A stretch of 18,025 nt of DNA from Bacteroidota bacterium (lineage in GTDB: Bacteria > Bacteroidota > Bacteroidia > Flavobacteriales > Crocinitomicaceae), in assembly GCA_029558435.1 (NCBI GenBank), contig JAKQEZ010000151.1:1-18025 (forward strand), given 5' to 3'. Position 1 is the first letter of the stretch. The number at the start of each line of letters is the position of its first letter. Below are positions 1 to 8,500 of the stretch, piece after piece. The position numbers and the translations under genes were made by a program. The notes under the pieces were generated by a model that was not told where the DNA came from, did not search any database, and saw only the letters and a list, made by a program, of their open reading frames with translations.

Positions 1-559
1 AAACTCTTTTGGTGATGGCTGGGTTAATGCTATGAATGTTTCTTCTAATGATGTTTATATTTTGTTAGTGGATAATTACTCTAATTCAGGTCAGCCTTAC
101 AATTTATCATTTGGTGGTTCGGCTGTATTAGGCTGTACACCTGTTGTACTATCTGTTGATTTAATTTCTTTCACAGGCAAAAATATTAAAGGCTTCAATA
201 CACTATCTTGGGAAACGAATTCTGAAAAAAACAATGATTACTTTAATATTGAATGGTCTTCAGACTTAAATAAAGGTGTTTGGGAAAATGTATCAAGAAT
301 TGATGCCTGTGGTGATTGTCCTATGAAATATAATTTTTCTCATGCTGAATATACAGAAGGAACCATCAATTATTACCGTTTAAAACAAACAGATAAAGAT
401 GGGTTTTATAAATATTATGACCCAATAGCTATTGATAATACCAGAAGTTCTAAACAAATATTAAAAGTTATGAATATACTTGGTCAGGAGGTGGATGAAA
501 ACTACCCGGGATTAAAAGTGATTCTCTACTCAGATGGAACTACGTTAAAGAAATATTAA
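1..559 (+). CDS. T9SS substrate, C-terminal part (5' end outside window)
   Basis: The frame is open from position 2, so this is the last 185 residues of a longer protein; the ATG at 32 is internal. The visible part has three pieces. First comes a beta-rich stretch (DGWVNAMNV, YILLVDNYSNSG, LSFGGSAVLGC) of a kind common in Flavobacteriales secreted proteins. Next is a fibronectin-III-like stretch with FNTLSWETNSEKNNDYFNIE and INYYRLKQTDKDG. The end is a short type A-like sorting signal containing MNILGQEV and YSDGTTLKKY. The sorting signal implies export through the type IX system and attachment at, or release from, the cell surface. The usual PNP segment at the start of a type A domain is absent, so the signal is a short form. 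The substrate or ligand cannot be told from this fragment. The gene ends in a hairpin shared with the convergent comEC. Confidence 0.8.
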   Translation, partial: NSFGDGWVNAMNVSSNDVYILLVDNYSNSGQPYNLSFGGSAVLGCTPVVLSVDLISFTGKNIKGFNTLSWETNSEKNNDYFNIEWSSDLNKGVWENVSRIDACGDCPMKYNFSHAEYTEGTINYYRLKQTDKDGFYKYYDPIAIDNTRSSKQILKVMNILGQEVDENYPGLKVILYSDGTTLKKY

Positions 560-569
560 TAATTTTAAA

Positions 570-598
570 GAGCGTTGGATTGTCCAGCGCTTTTTTTT
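570..598 (+). terminator. Intrinsic terminator, shared by convergent genes
   Basis: A 9-bp stem (571-579 with 583-591, one G-T pair) has a 3-base loop and is followed by a run of T through 598. It lies 11 bases after the stop of the T9SS protein. The comEC stop codon (597-599, minus strand) sits inside the T run. Read on the minus strand the hairpin is followed only by a mixed CTTTAAAATT stretch, so it is probably weaker in that direction. Confidence 0.85.
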
Positions 599-2549
599 AC
601 AACTCCACTCTCAATGCTCCTTTGCTTAAATCATGAAAAGTAGCAGCTACTTCTAAGGGTTGCATTGTAATTAGTTTGCTTTTGCGGCTAAATTCTTCTA
701 ATTCTTTAATCGAATTATTCACTACCAACGCATAGGAATCGTTTTTGTATTTTATTTCTAAAAAACTTATTTTATTAATAATTTGCAATGTGTTTTTTTG
801 ATTTGAAAAAACTTGATAAACTCCTTTTTCCAAAGGCAGAAACTCCACTTTTCCAGGATGTAATTTTTGGTAATCATCCACCAATCTGAGTGCATTTTTC
901 TTTCCCTTCTCTCCCCCACCATAAAAACACATTTGCTGCCCTGCATTATTAATCAGCAATGTTGGGTGATTGGTATTAAAAATCAACCATTCTTGTTTGT
1001 TTAAATTATCATAGCGTTCCAATTGTATCCATACCAAAAGAGGCAATACACCCAATCCCACCCAAATCCATTTTAACCGCTCAACCCATTGAATGGCAAT
1101 TAACACCAATATATAAGTGAGCAAAACCCACCATACAGATGGTGAAAACCCCAAAGCTACTGCTCCATAAAACGTTTCAATCCATGCAATAAAACCAACA
1201 AATACAACACACGACAAAGCTAAAATCCAACCAACTGGAGCTGCAATTATGGCAACCTTCCCAATAAGTAGCAAAGCAATAGAAAAACCTAACATGATTC
1301 CCGAAAAAAGCATCACACCCAAGTTCGATAGAAAAAAATAATTAGGAAATTGGTAAAAATAATACAATGAAATTGGCACAGTAAACACTTGTGCAGCAAG
1401 ACCAACGGCGGTTCCTTGCCATACCGTTGTTATAAATTTATTCTTAATTGTTAACACTGATTCTAATAGTGGATAATATACAAAAATGCCCACCATAGCT
1501 AAATACGATAACTGAAATCCAATATCGTAAATAGATAAAGGATTGATGAGTAAAATTACAAAAGCAGATAGCGACAAAGCGTTGATAGGTTGGTAATCCC
1601 GGTTTATAAATCGAGCAAGAATTAGTATGCTAAACATCACAACAGCCCTAACAACCGATGCTGAAAACCCTGTCAAAAAAGCATAAAACCATAAAGTTAC
1701 TAGCATGATGATGGATGCAATGTGTCTCCCCCTATGAAAAAACAGGTATTTAAAAAACAAACCCAACAACATCACAATCACACCAATATGCAATCCAGAA
1801 ACAGCCAACATGTGCATGGTTCCAGTATTGATAAACGCTCTTTTTGTTTGAATATCTATATCACTTTTATCGCCCAACAAAATAGCTTTTATCAAAGGAG
1901 CGTCAGCCTCACCTATCCATTCTTCAAGCATTTTGTTAGAATAATTGCGTGATTGTTCCAATACATTTTCCAACCAATTTAAAGTACCTGTTTGTAGAAC
2001 ACGTATTTGATTTTCACCAATAAATGCTTGGTAGCGCACTCCTTTTGATAGCCAATACATGGTTGCATTAAATTCTCCAGGATTATTGCGCACTTGAATG
2101 GTATTAAATATTCCATTAAAAAGTAGAAGATCATTTTTAGCATACGTAATCCCTGAATTTTCAATCACTAAAAGGACTTTTTCAGATGTAGGCTCCCATG
2201 TTTTGTTTTTACGAATGGATTGGAGTTCTACCAACGCTGAATTCCACGTTTTATCATTGCTCATCTGCTCAACGATTTTACCTGTATAATAGGTTTCAAC
2301 CTGTCCTAATTCCTTATTCTCCAAAGGATAATAATTGTTCATCATTAAGTATCCCGACAAAGTAAACAGTGGACCAAATAGTAGATAAAATTGAAAATTT
2401 TCAAGTCTTTTCCTAAAAACAAGTGCGCTTAGCATTAAAAAGATAGAAAACAGTGTAAAACCTACTACAAAAGGCGACTCAAACAGCAAAATACCAAGCA
2501 TAAAGCATAAAAGCCAAAAAAGCAATGATGATTCAGTTAGTATTTTCAT
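597..2549 (-). CDS. comEC: ComEC/Rec2-family DNA uptake channel protein
   Basis: Inner-membrane protein of 650 residues that would form the channel taking single-stranded DNA into the cytoplasm during natural transformation. The first 60 residues hold several membrane helices. A soluble DUF4131-like domain follows (about 70-185), then the multi-helix competence domain with the signature HMLAVSGLHIGV at 246-257 and further helices to about 505. The last 130 residues are soluble and start like the metallo-beta-lactamase domain of long ComEC proteins (NTNHPTLLINNAGQ), but there is no HxHxDH zinc motif. That short, non-catalytic form is usual in Bacteroidota. I chose the ATG at 2549 because a longer reading would start at a TTG at 2570 that lies inside a TATGTTTG promoter motif. 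No other competence gene is in the window. Confidence 0.88.
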   Translation of the reverse strand: MKILTESSLLFWLLCFMLGILLFESPFVVGFTLFSIFLMLSALVFRKRLENFQFYLLFGPLFTLSGYLMMNNYYPLENKELGQVETYYTGKIVEQMSNDKTWNSALVELQSIRKNKTWEPTSEKVLLVIENSGITYAKNDLLLFNGIFNTIQVRNNPGEFNATMYWLSKGVRYQAFIGENQIRVLQTGTLNWLENVLEQSRNYSNKMLEEWIGEADAPLIKAILLGDKSDIDIQTKRAFINTGTMHMLAVSGLHIGVIVMLLGLFFKYLFFHRGRHIASIIMLVTLWFYAFLTGFSASVVRAVVMFSILILARFINRDYQPINALSLSAFVILLINPLSIYDIGFQLSYLAMVGIFVYYPLLESVLTIKNKFITTVWQGTAVGLAAQVFTVPISLYYFYQFPNYFFLSNLGVMLFSGIMLGFSIALLLIGKVAIIAAPVGWILALSCVVFVGFIAWIETFYGAVALGFSPSVWWVLLTYILVLIAIQWVERLKWIWVGLGVLPLLVWIQLERYDNLNKQEWLIFNTNHPTLLINNAGQQMCFYGGGEKGKKNALRLVDDYQKLHPGKVEFLPLEKGVYQVFSNQKNTLQIINKISFLEIKYKNDSYALVVNNSIKELEEFSRKSKLITMQPLEVAATFHDLSKGALRVEL

Positions 2550-2567
2550 AAAAGTTGTAATAAAAAC

Positions 2568-2575
2568 CAAACATA
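2568..2575 (-). promoter_or_regulatory. Putative -7 box for comEC (TATGTTTG)
   Basis: Read on the minus strand this is TATGTTTG, a match to the Bacteroidota -7 motif TAnnTTTG. It ends 18 bases before the comEC ATG, giving a leader of roughly a dozen bases. No clear TTG -33 element is visible. Confidence 0.5.
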
Positions 2576-2748
2576 CTAAAAATTTAGAGTAGGTCGCTTT
2601 TTTTGTTCTCTTGTTCTTGAATGTTTTTTGAAGTTAACAAGTAGTAGAGTTGTTTTTAAAAATTTCTTGAAGAAAAAAAACCTTATTCATACTAATTCTA
2701 ATTAGCAAATCCAATAACTAAAATCAGGTATTTTCATTAAATTTTCAG

Positions 2749-2756
2749 TATATTTG
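2749..2756 (+). promoter_or_regulatory. Putative -7 box for the ferredoxin gene (TATATTTG)
   Basis: Exact match to TAnnTTTG, 22 bases before the ferredoxin ATG. The rest of the 229-base gap between comEC and the ferredoxin is AT-rich and holds no gene I can support; it contains a 13-base palindrome at 2663-2675. Confidence 0.55.
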
Positions 2757-2778
2757 CGCAAAATTTAAGAATCAAAAA

Positions 2779-3129
2779 ATGGCAATAGTTATTACCGATG
2801 AATGCATCAATTGTGGTGCTTGCGAGCCGGAATGTCCAAACAATGCAATTTATGAAGGTGGTGCTCAATGGCGCTATTCTGACGGAACTTCATTAACTGG
2901 AATGATAACAACTTTGGACGGTAAAGATGTTAACGCAGACGAAGAGTTTGACGCAATTGATATGGATATTTACTACATCGTCCCTGATAAATGTACGGAA
3001 TGTGAAGGTTTTCATGATGAACCTCAATGTGCAGCTGTTTGTCCGGTTGATTGCTGTGTAGACGACCCTAACTACCGCGAATCGCAAGATGAATTGTTGG
3101 CGAAGAAAACTTTTATGCACCTTTCTTAA
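2779..3129 (+). CDS. Two-cluster 4Fe-4S ferredoxin
   Basis: Small acidic electron carrier of 116 residues, expected in the cytoplasm. The first cluster motif is C9-x2-C12-x2-C15-x3-C19-P. The second is C72-x2-C75-x8-C84-x3-C88-P. The eight-residue spacing between the second and third Cys of cluster two is the Allochromatium (Alvin-type) pattern rather than the clostridial one. About 50 residues separate the motifs, much longer than in short ferredoxins, and this insert is rich in Asp and Glu. Two extra Cys (92, 93) follow the second motif. Redox partners are unknown: the next gene is a carboxyltransferase that needs no electrons and has its own promoter motif, so the pair is probably not a functional unit. 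ATG at 2779 is the first start and is preceded by a fitting promoter motif. Confidence 0.92.
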   Translation: MAIVITDECINCGACEPECPNNAIYEGGAQWRYSDGTSLTGMITTLDGKDVNADEEFDAIDMDIYYIVPDKCTECEGFHDEPQCAAVCPVDCCVDDPNYRESQDELLAKKTFMHLS

Positions 3130-3147
3130 TCGTTTCAGCTAAATCAT

Positions 3148-3155
3148 TATATTTG
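3148..3155 (+). promoter_or_regulatory. Putative -7 box for pccB-like gene (TATATTTG)
   Basis: Same TATATTTG octamer as upstream of the ferredoxin, here 54 bases before the ATG at 3210. It suggests that the carboxylase gene can be transcribed separately. No hairpin separates the two genes, so read-through is also possible. Confidence 0.5.
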
Positions 3156-3209
3156 TTAAATCCTTACATATTATTACGCCTATTGATTTAAAACATTACG
3201 CACGCTAAA

Positions 3210-4751
3210 ATGAAAAACAAAGAAGAACTAATTGCTCGTAGAGAAGCTGCTCAATTGGGTGGCGGACAAGCACGAATTGATAAACAACACCAAGGCGGAA
3301 AATTAACTGCTCGTGAACGACTAACACTTTTATTGGATGAAAACTCATTCAATGAAATTGGTCAGTTTGTAGAACACCGTGCAACCTCTTTTGGTTTGGA
3401 TAAACAAAAATTTCCAGGTGATGGTGTTGTAACAGGTTATGGTACCATTCACGGACGTTTGGTTTATGTTTTTTCACAAGATTTTACAGTACTAGGTGGC
3501 TCTTTGTCGGAAACACACGCTGCAAAAATTTGTAGAATCATGGATATGGCCATGAAAAATGGTGCTCCTGTCATTGGCTTAAACGATTCGGGGGGGGCAC
3601 GTATCCAAGAAGGGGTGGTTTCTTTGGCTGGTTACGCTGATATTTTTTATAGAAATACACGTGCTTCGGGGGTAATTCCTCAAATTTCGGTAATCATGGG
3701 ACCATGTGCTGGAGGTGCCGTTTATTCTCCTGCTCTTACCGATTTTATCTTCATGGTAGAAGATACTTCGTATATGTTTGTTACCGGACCAAACGTTGTA
3801 AAAACAGTAACACACGAAGAAGTTTCTTCTGAAGATTTAGGTGGTGCTAAGGCACATGCTGAAAAATCAGGGGTTAATCATTTCACTGCTTCAAACGATG
3901 TTGAATGTTTGAAAAAAGTGCGTGATTTATTGACTTACATGCCGCAAAACGCCTACGAACTTCCTCCACAACCAGAAAAATTTGAATTTAATGCCTTGAA
4001 ATTAGAAGCCATTAAATCCATCATTCCTGATAATGCCAATTTACCCTACGACATTCGCAAAGTAGTTGATGCGGTAATTGACGATAACTCGTTTAGAGAA
4101 GTGCACGAAGATTACGCTAAAAATATTGTTGTAGGTTTTGCACGTTTAGAAGGAAAAACTATTGGTATTGTTGCCAATCAACCTGCTTCTTTGGCTGGTG
4201 TGTTAGACATTGAAGCGTCGCGTAAAGGTGCTCGATTTGTACGTTTTTGTGATGCGTTCAACATTCCACTTTTGGTATTTGAAGACGTACCAGGATTCTT
4301 ACCAGGAACCGATCAAGAATGGCGCGGAATTATCACCAATGGAGCAAAATTATTGTATGCATTCTCTGAGGCAACCGTTCCTAGAATTACAGTGATTACT
4401 CGCAAAGCTTATGGTGGTGCATTTGACGTTATGAACTCAAAATCTATCGGTGCCGATTTGAATTTTGCTTGGCCAACTGCTGAAATTGCTGTAATGGGTG
4501 CCAAAGGTGCAGCAGAAATTATTTTTAAACGTGAAATTGCTGAAGCTGCTGACTCCAATGCAAAATGGTTGGAAAAAGAAGCTGAATATACTGAAATGTT
4601 TGCCAATCCATATCGCGCAGCCGAAAGAGGAATTGTGGACGATGTGATTTTGCCAGAAGAAACACGTGCAAAAGTGATTGCTGGTTTCAAAATGTTGGAA
4701 AACAAAGCAGAAACACTTCCTCAGAAAAAACACGGAAACATTCCTTTGTAA
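3210..4751 (+). CDS. pccB: Acyl-CoA carboxylase, carboxyltransferase (beta) subunit, propionyl-CoA type
   Basis: Carboxyltransferase of 513 residues, the normal length for PccB/MmdA proteins. It moves CO2 between carboxybiotin and an acyl-CoA; with propionyl-CoA this makes methylmalonyl-CoA for entry to the TCA cycle. Both crotonase-like halves are present. The N half has [12 protein letters not shown] and [15 protein letters not shown]. The C half has [28 protein letters not shown] and [17 protein letters not shown]. Asp406 in GGAFDVM sits where actinobacterial PccB has the Asp linked to propionyl-CoA preference, which favours PCC over acetyl-CoA carboxylase. Methylmalonyl-CoA decarboxylase alpha is closely related and not excluded. 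The biotin carboxylase and biotin carrier partners are not in the window. A run of eight G (3590-3597) encodes the Ser-Gly-Gly of DSGGAR. Confidence 0.9.
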   Translation: MKNKEELIARREAAQLGGGQARIDKQHQGGKLTARERLTLLLDENSFNEIGQFVEHRATSFGLDKQKFPGDGVVTGYGTIHGRLVYVFSQDFTVLGGSLSETHAAKICRIMDMAMKNGAPVIGLNDSGGARIQEGVVSLAGYADIFYRNTRASGVIPQISVIMGPCAGGAVYSPALTDFIFMVEDTSYMFVTGPNVVKTVTHEEVSSEDLGGAKAHAEKSGVNHFTASNDVECLKKVRDLLTYMPQNAYELPPQPEKFEFNALKLEAIKSIIPDNANLPYDIRKVVDAVIDDNSFREVHEDYAKNIVVGFARLEGKTIGIVANQPASLAGVLDIEASRKGARFVRFCDAFNIPLLVFEDVPGFLPGTDQEWRGIITNGAKLLYAFSEATVPRITVITRKAYGGAFDVMNSKSIGADLNFAWPTAEIAVMGAKGAAEIIFKREIAEAADSNAKWLEKEAEYTEMFANPYRAAERGIVDDVILPEETRAKVIAGFKMLENKAETLPQKKHGNIPL

Positions 4752-4772
4752 ATCAAAAGGTAACAATAAATT

Positions 4773-4808
4773 AAAAATGGAACTGAATTAATTGGTTCCA
4801 TTTTTTTT
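4773..4808. terminator. Bidirectional intrinsic terminator
   Basis: An 11-bp perfect stem (4773-4783 with 4795-4805, core ATGGAAC/GTTCCAT) with an 11-base loop and flanking A and T runs. It lies 21 bases after the pccB stop and about 30 bases beyond the stop of the convergent gene at 4841. With A on one side and T on the other it can end transcripts from both strands. Confidence 0.85.
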
Positions 4809-4840
4809 GCTTTATTTTTATTGGGTTACACCCAACGAAA

Positions 4841-5386
4841 TTATAAATTTCGATACATTGCTATCCATTCTTCGTTGGTAACATCTTGCAATAATTTCCA
4901 AAAATTAGTATCTACAAAAAACTTAGTATCTATGTGCGCCATGCCGTAGTTTTTATACAAAAATTTCTGTTGTGCCGGACTTGGTAAAAATTCATCTTGA
5001 CTCCAACCTTCCTCCATGCTACCCTTAAAAGGATAATTTCTAAAACGCAATTTCCACAAACTATCTACTGAAAAACAATAAGGTGTTTCTTTGCGTGTTA
5101 TGGAATCTCGAAAAATGCCGCCTTGAACTCCATTCAATTCAAACAAATTCATGCGATTTCTGTTGTAAATGCTCGGCCACTCTCCCGACGCATAATGCAC
5201 AAACTCATTAAACGTTAAAAATTTACGATTGGTTTCCATCACCCCATCAGTATAATACGCAATAAAAGTCACCATTTGCCCATTTGCTTGATACGATACA
5301 CGCACACCAAAAACTGAGCGCAATTCATTTCGAAATTGAACCGACAACGATAGAAAAGCTACTATGAGTATTAAAACTGTTCGCAT
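4841..5386 (-). CDS. Exported protein of unknown function
   Basis: I do not recognise this 181-residue protein. It starts with a short hydrophobic segment (residues 3-16) right after MRT, which fits a signal peptide or membrane anchor; no clear AxA or lipobox cleavage site follows. The rest is soluble, rich in Phe, Tyr, Trp and Asn, with no metal or nucleotide motif I can name. Recurrent aromatic phrases include FNEFVHYASGEWP, YCFSVDSLWKLRF and NFWKLLQDVTNEEWIAMY. There are no T9SS sorting signals, so a periplasmic place is likely. It stands alone: convergent with pccB and divergent from the large surface protein at 5588. I found no TAnnTTTG box in front of it. Codon use looks like its neighbours. 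Confidence 0.7.
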   Translation of the reverse strand: MRTVLILIVAFLSLSVQFRNELRSVFGVRVSYQANGQMVTFIAYYTDGVMETNRKFLTFNEFVHYASGEWPSIYNRNRMNLFELNGVQGGIFRDSITRKETPYCFSVDSLWKLRFRNYPFKGSMEEGWSQDEFLPSPAQQKFLYKNYGMAHIDTKFFVDTNFWKLLQDVTNEEWIAMYRNL

Positions 5387-5520
5387 ATTGTTTCTTCAAC
5401 TAAAAACGTACCAAGTTGTGGTTTGTTGTTATACGATAAACATTTCAAAGTGTTTCAGTTAAATACTTTTAAAAAATAGAAATATTCTTATTACTAGATA
5501 ATTAATCCTAAAAAAGTAAC

Positions 5521-5528
5521 TAAATTTG
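5521..5528 (+). promoter_or_regulatory. Putative -7 box for the large surface protein (TAAATTTG)
   Basis: TAAATTTG matches TAnnTTTG and lies 59 bases before the ATG at 5588. No TTG -33 element is visible at the usual distance. Confidence 0.45.
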
Positions 5529-5587
5529 CACAAAAAAGCAACTAAAACGTTTTAATGACGTCTTGGTACCAAATACATTAATCAATT

Positions 5588-8500
5588 ATGAAACAATTTA
5601 TCTTTGTTTTAACCTTAATAACCCTATCATTTTCTAATGTTTTTGCGCAATGCAATAACTTTATTCAAGCGGATTTTGATTCGTATGAATATTCAACAAC
5701 AGTTCCTCATATTATTGCAGGAACAACTTACCAAAATACGCCTCAAGGCTCTACTCATGGCCCAAATCATACGGGGAACAAACATTTATACCTCAATTTT
5801 GTGGACGGATTTACGGGTGTTGCCTACAATCGCCCCTATACGGTTTGTGTAGGTGGTACTTTTCGTTTATCTTTCTACCACAAAGAAGCTTGGGGAAGTA
5901 ATACCAACACTACGTTCAATATTTATGATGGCAATAATGTATTGCTTTATACTCAAACAGTTGCATGGACAGGAACTACATGGAATCATTTTGTGAGTCC
6001 AGAATTGGTTTCAACTACCACAACTTTGCGCTTAGAAATTGTCAATAATCTAACTAACTCGGGCAGTAACGACATGGTTGTGGACGATATGTTGCTTGAA
6101 ATTTGTTCGATCAATGAAAATAGAACTTTATCTGCATGCGATATTACAGGTCCAGTAAATTTATTCAGTTTATTTAGTGCTGCCATGCCAACAACTGGAA
6201 CTTGGAGCGGACCAGCTACACTTGGTAATGGACATTTAGGCACATACAATACCACACTTCCTAGTGGAACATACACGTATACAACAGCTGCGGCTGGAAC
6301 CTGTGGTGCACCTCAAGGAACTGTTGTTGTTCAAGATAACGTTCCTGTGAATTTAGGTGCTGATATTCATCTATGTACACCTCAAGCTGTAACCCTTAAT
6401 GCTGGAAATAACCACGACTCGTATTTATGGTCGAATGGAGCTACCACCTCCTCTATTTCAGTTAATACAGCTGGGACTTATTCGGTAATTGCTCGCAAAC
6501 TTGGAGGAAACATGTTGCAGCACGGTGATTTCCAAGGTGGAACAACCAATACGGCTAATGGATTTACAACGAGTTATGTGCCAGGAACAGGTGGATCATG
6601 GGGATTACTTTCAAATCCTGGACAATATGCCATCAGCACAAGCCCTAATTTAACGCACAACAATTTTTCATCTTGTGGCGACCACACAACAGGAACTGGT
6701 AATATGCTAATTGCAAACGGTTCATCAACTCCGAATACAACTGTTTGGTCGCAAACTGTAAATGTGAACCCTAATCAAGATTATTTGTTCTCATTTTGGG
6801 CAATGAATGTAGTAAACGACCCGAATGTTTCTAACTTGCAATTGTATATCAACGGAGCTCCAATTGGACCGGTGAATCAAACAACTCCAAATTCTTGCAA
6901 CTGGACACAAATAAACGATACGTGGAATTCTGGTGCAGCAACACAAGCTGTGCTGAGCATTGTAAACCAAAATTCATCGGAAGGTGGAAATGATTTTGCA
7001 ATCGATGACATTTATTTCTCTACTTATTGTTCTTATTACGACACCATTCAAGTTTCTTTTGCCAACAATAACTTAACGGTTTCGCCAAATGCGGTTATTT
7101 GTCAAGGAAATTCAACTACATTAACGGCAACTGCAACCTCAACCATTCCTGGAACAACATTTACCTATAATTGGATTAATCAATCAAACAATACCAACAC
7201 ATTAACCGTTGCTCCAACTGCAACAACAAGCTATTCTGTAGTTGCTACTGACCAAAATGGTTGCAATACCCCAACTAGAACTGTTTCTGTTGTTATTTCT
7301 CCCGCTTTAAACCCCAATGCTGGTGTAGATCAAATTGTTTGTTTGGGAGATACCATTCAATTAAATGGAACAATTAATAATGCTGCAAATAGCAAAGCTT
7401 GGTCGCATAATACACAAGCAATCACGCCTACTCCAACGGTTACATACATTCCAAATACCACAACACTCAATGCAAAAGTTGTTGTAAACCAACCAGGAGT
7501 ATATCCATTTATTTTAACAGAAAGCAACCAAGGATGTGGTGCAATGAACGATACAGTTTTAATTACTGTTTCGCAAGCCACACAAACGGTACAAACAACT
7601 GATTTAACATGCTTTGGAAATCAAACAGGTATCATTCAAATCATCAATAACGATGCTGTTTCTTATTCGTTTGACAATGGAGCAACTTGGGAAACATCAT
7701 CAACAAAAACTGGATTAGCTGCTGGAACTTACACGGTATGGTCAGAAAATCAATACGGTTGTAGAACATCCAATACAGTTATATTATTAGAGCCAGATGC
7801 TTTGCAATTAACAGTTGCCAACGACACGTTGATTTGTGAAAATGGAACAGCAACATTAACTGCTTCTATTGGTCAAACGAATGCAATCTACCATTGGGGA
7901 CACACAACCGATGTGGCAGCTACACAATTAGTTCAACCAACTGCATTGACAAATTACACGGTTTATGCCGAAAGTGCTGCAGGATGTCTTTCTGATACTC
8001 AAACCATCGTTGTTTCCTTGCGAAATCCAATTAGTGCTGTTATCACTACCAATGCAGCTATTTGTCCGGGCGAAACAACAACTTTGCAAGTAACAAACAT
8101 TGCAGGCGGACTAGATCCATACACCGTTACATGGAATACCAATCAAATTGGAACTTCTTTGCAAGTGAGTCCAGCTCAAACATTACAATACACAGCAATT
8201 GTAACAGATGCTTGCGAATCAACACCATTGGTCTTAAACACAACGGTTACCGTACATCCATTGCCAACACCAATTATCAGCTCGCCATCACCATCAATTT
8301 GTGAGCCTGCTCAATTTGAATTGGTATGCAATACCGATCCTTCATTAATTCAAACTGTTAACTGGTTTATTTCGGATGGTCAATCGTTTTTAAACCAAAC
8401 CAATGTAATTACAGAACCAATGCCTGCTGGCAATTATACGGTAGAAGTACTTATCGTATCGCCTCAAGGCTGTATTGATTCGAAAACGTTTACAAATTTC

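Noticed and set aside
2550..2570. Seven-residue N-terminal extension of ComEC from a TTG
   Set aside because: It overlaps a TATGTTTG promoter motif; the ATG at 2549 is a better start.
2779..4751. Ferredoxin and PccB as a joint redox-carboxylase system
   Set aside because: Each gene has its own -7 motif, and biotin carboxyl transfer needs no electron donor; the adjacency looks incidental.
4437..4766. 109-codon open frame antisense to the 3' end of pccB
   Set aside because: It overlaps conserved pccB sequence and runs into the terminator region; no start signal or domain is seen.
4821..4835. TTGGGT/ACCCAA inverted repeat just after the 4841-5386 gene
   Set aside because: The stem is only 6 bp with a 3-base loop and no T run follows on either strand; the nearby 4773-4808 hairpin explains termination better.
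5449..5464. Imperfect dyad AACATTTCAAAGTGTT upstream of the large surface protein
   Set aside because: It has mismatches, is not near the predicted start, and is easily expected by chance in this base composition.
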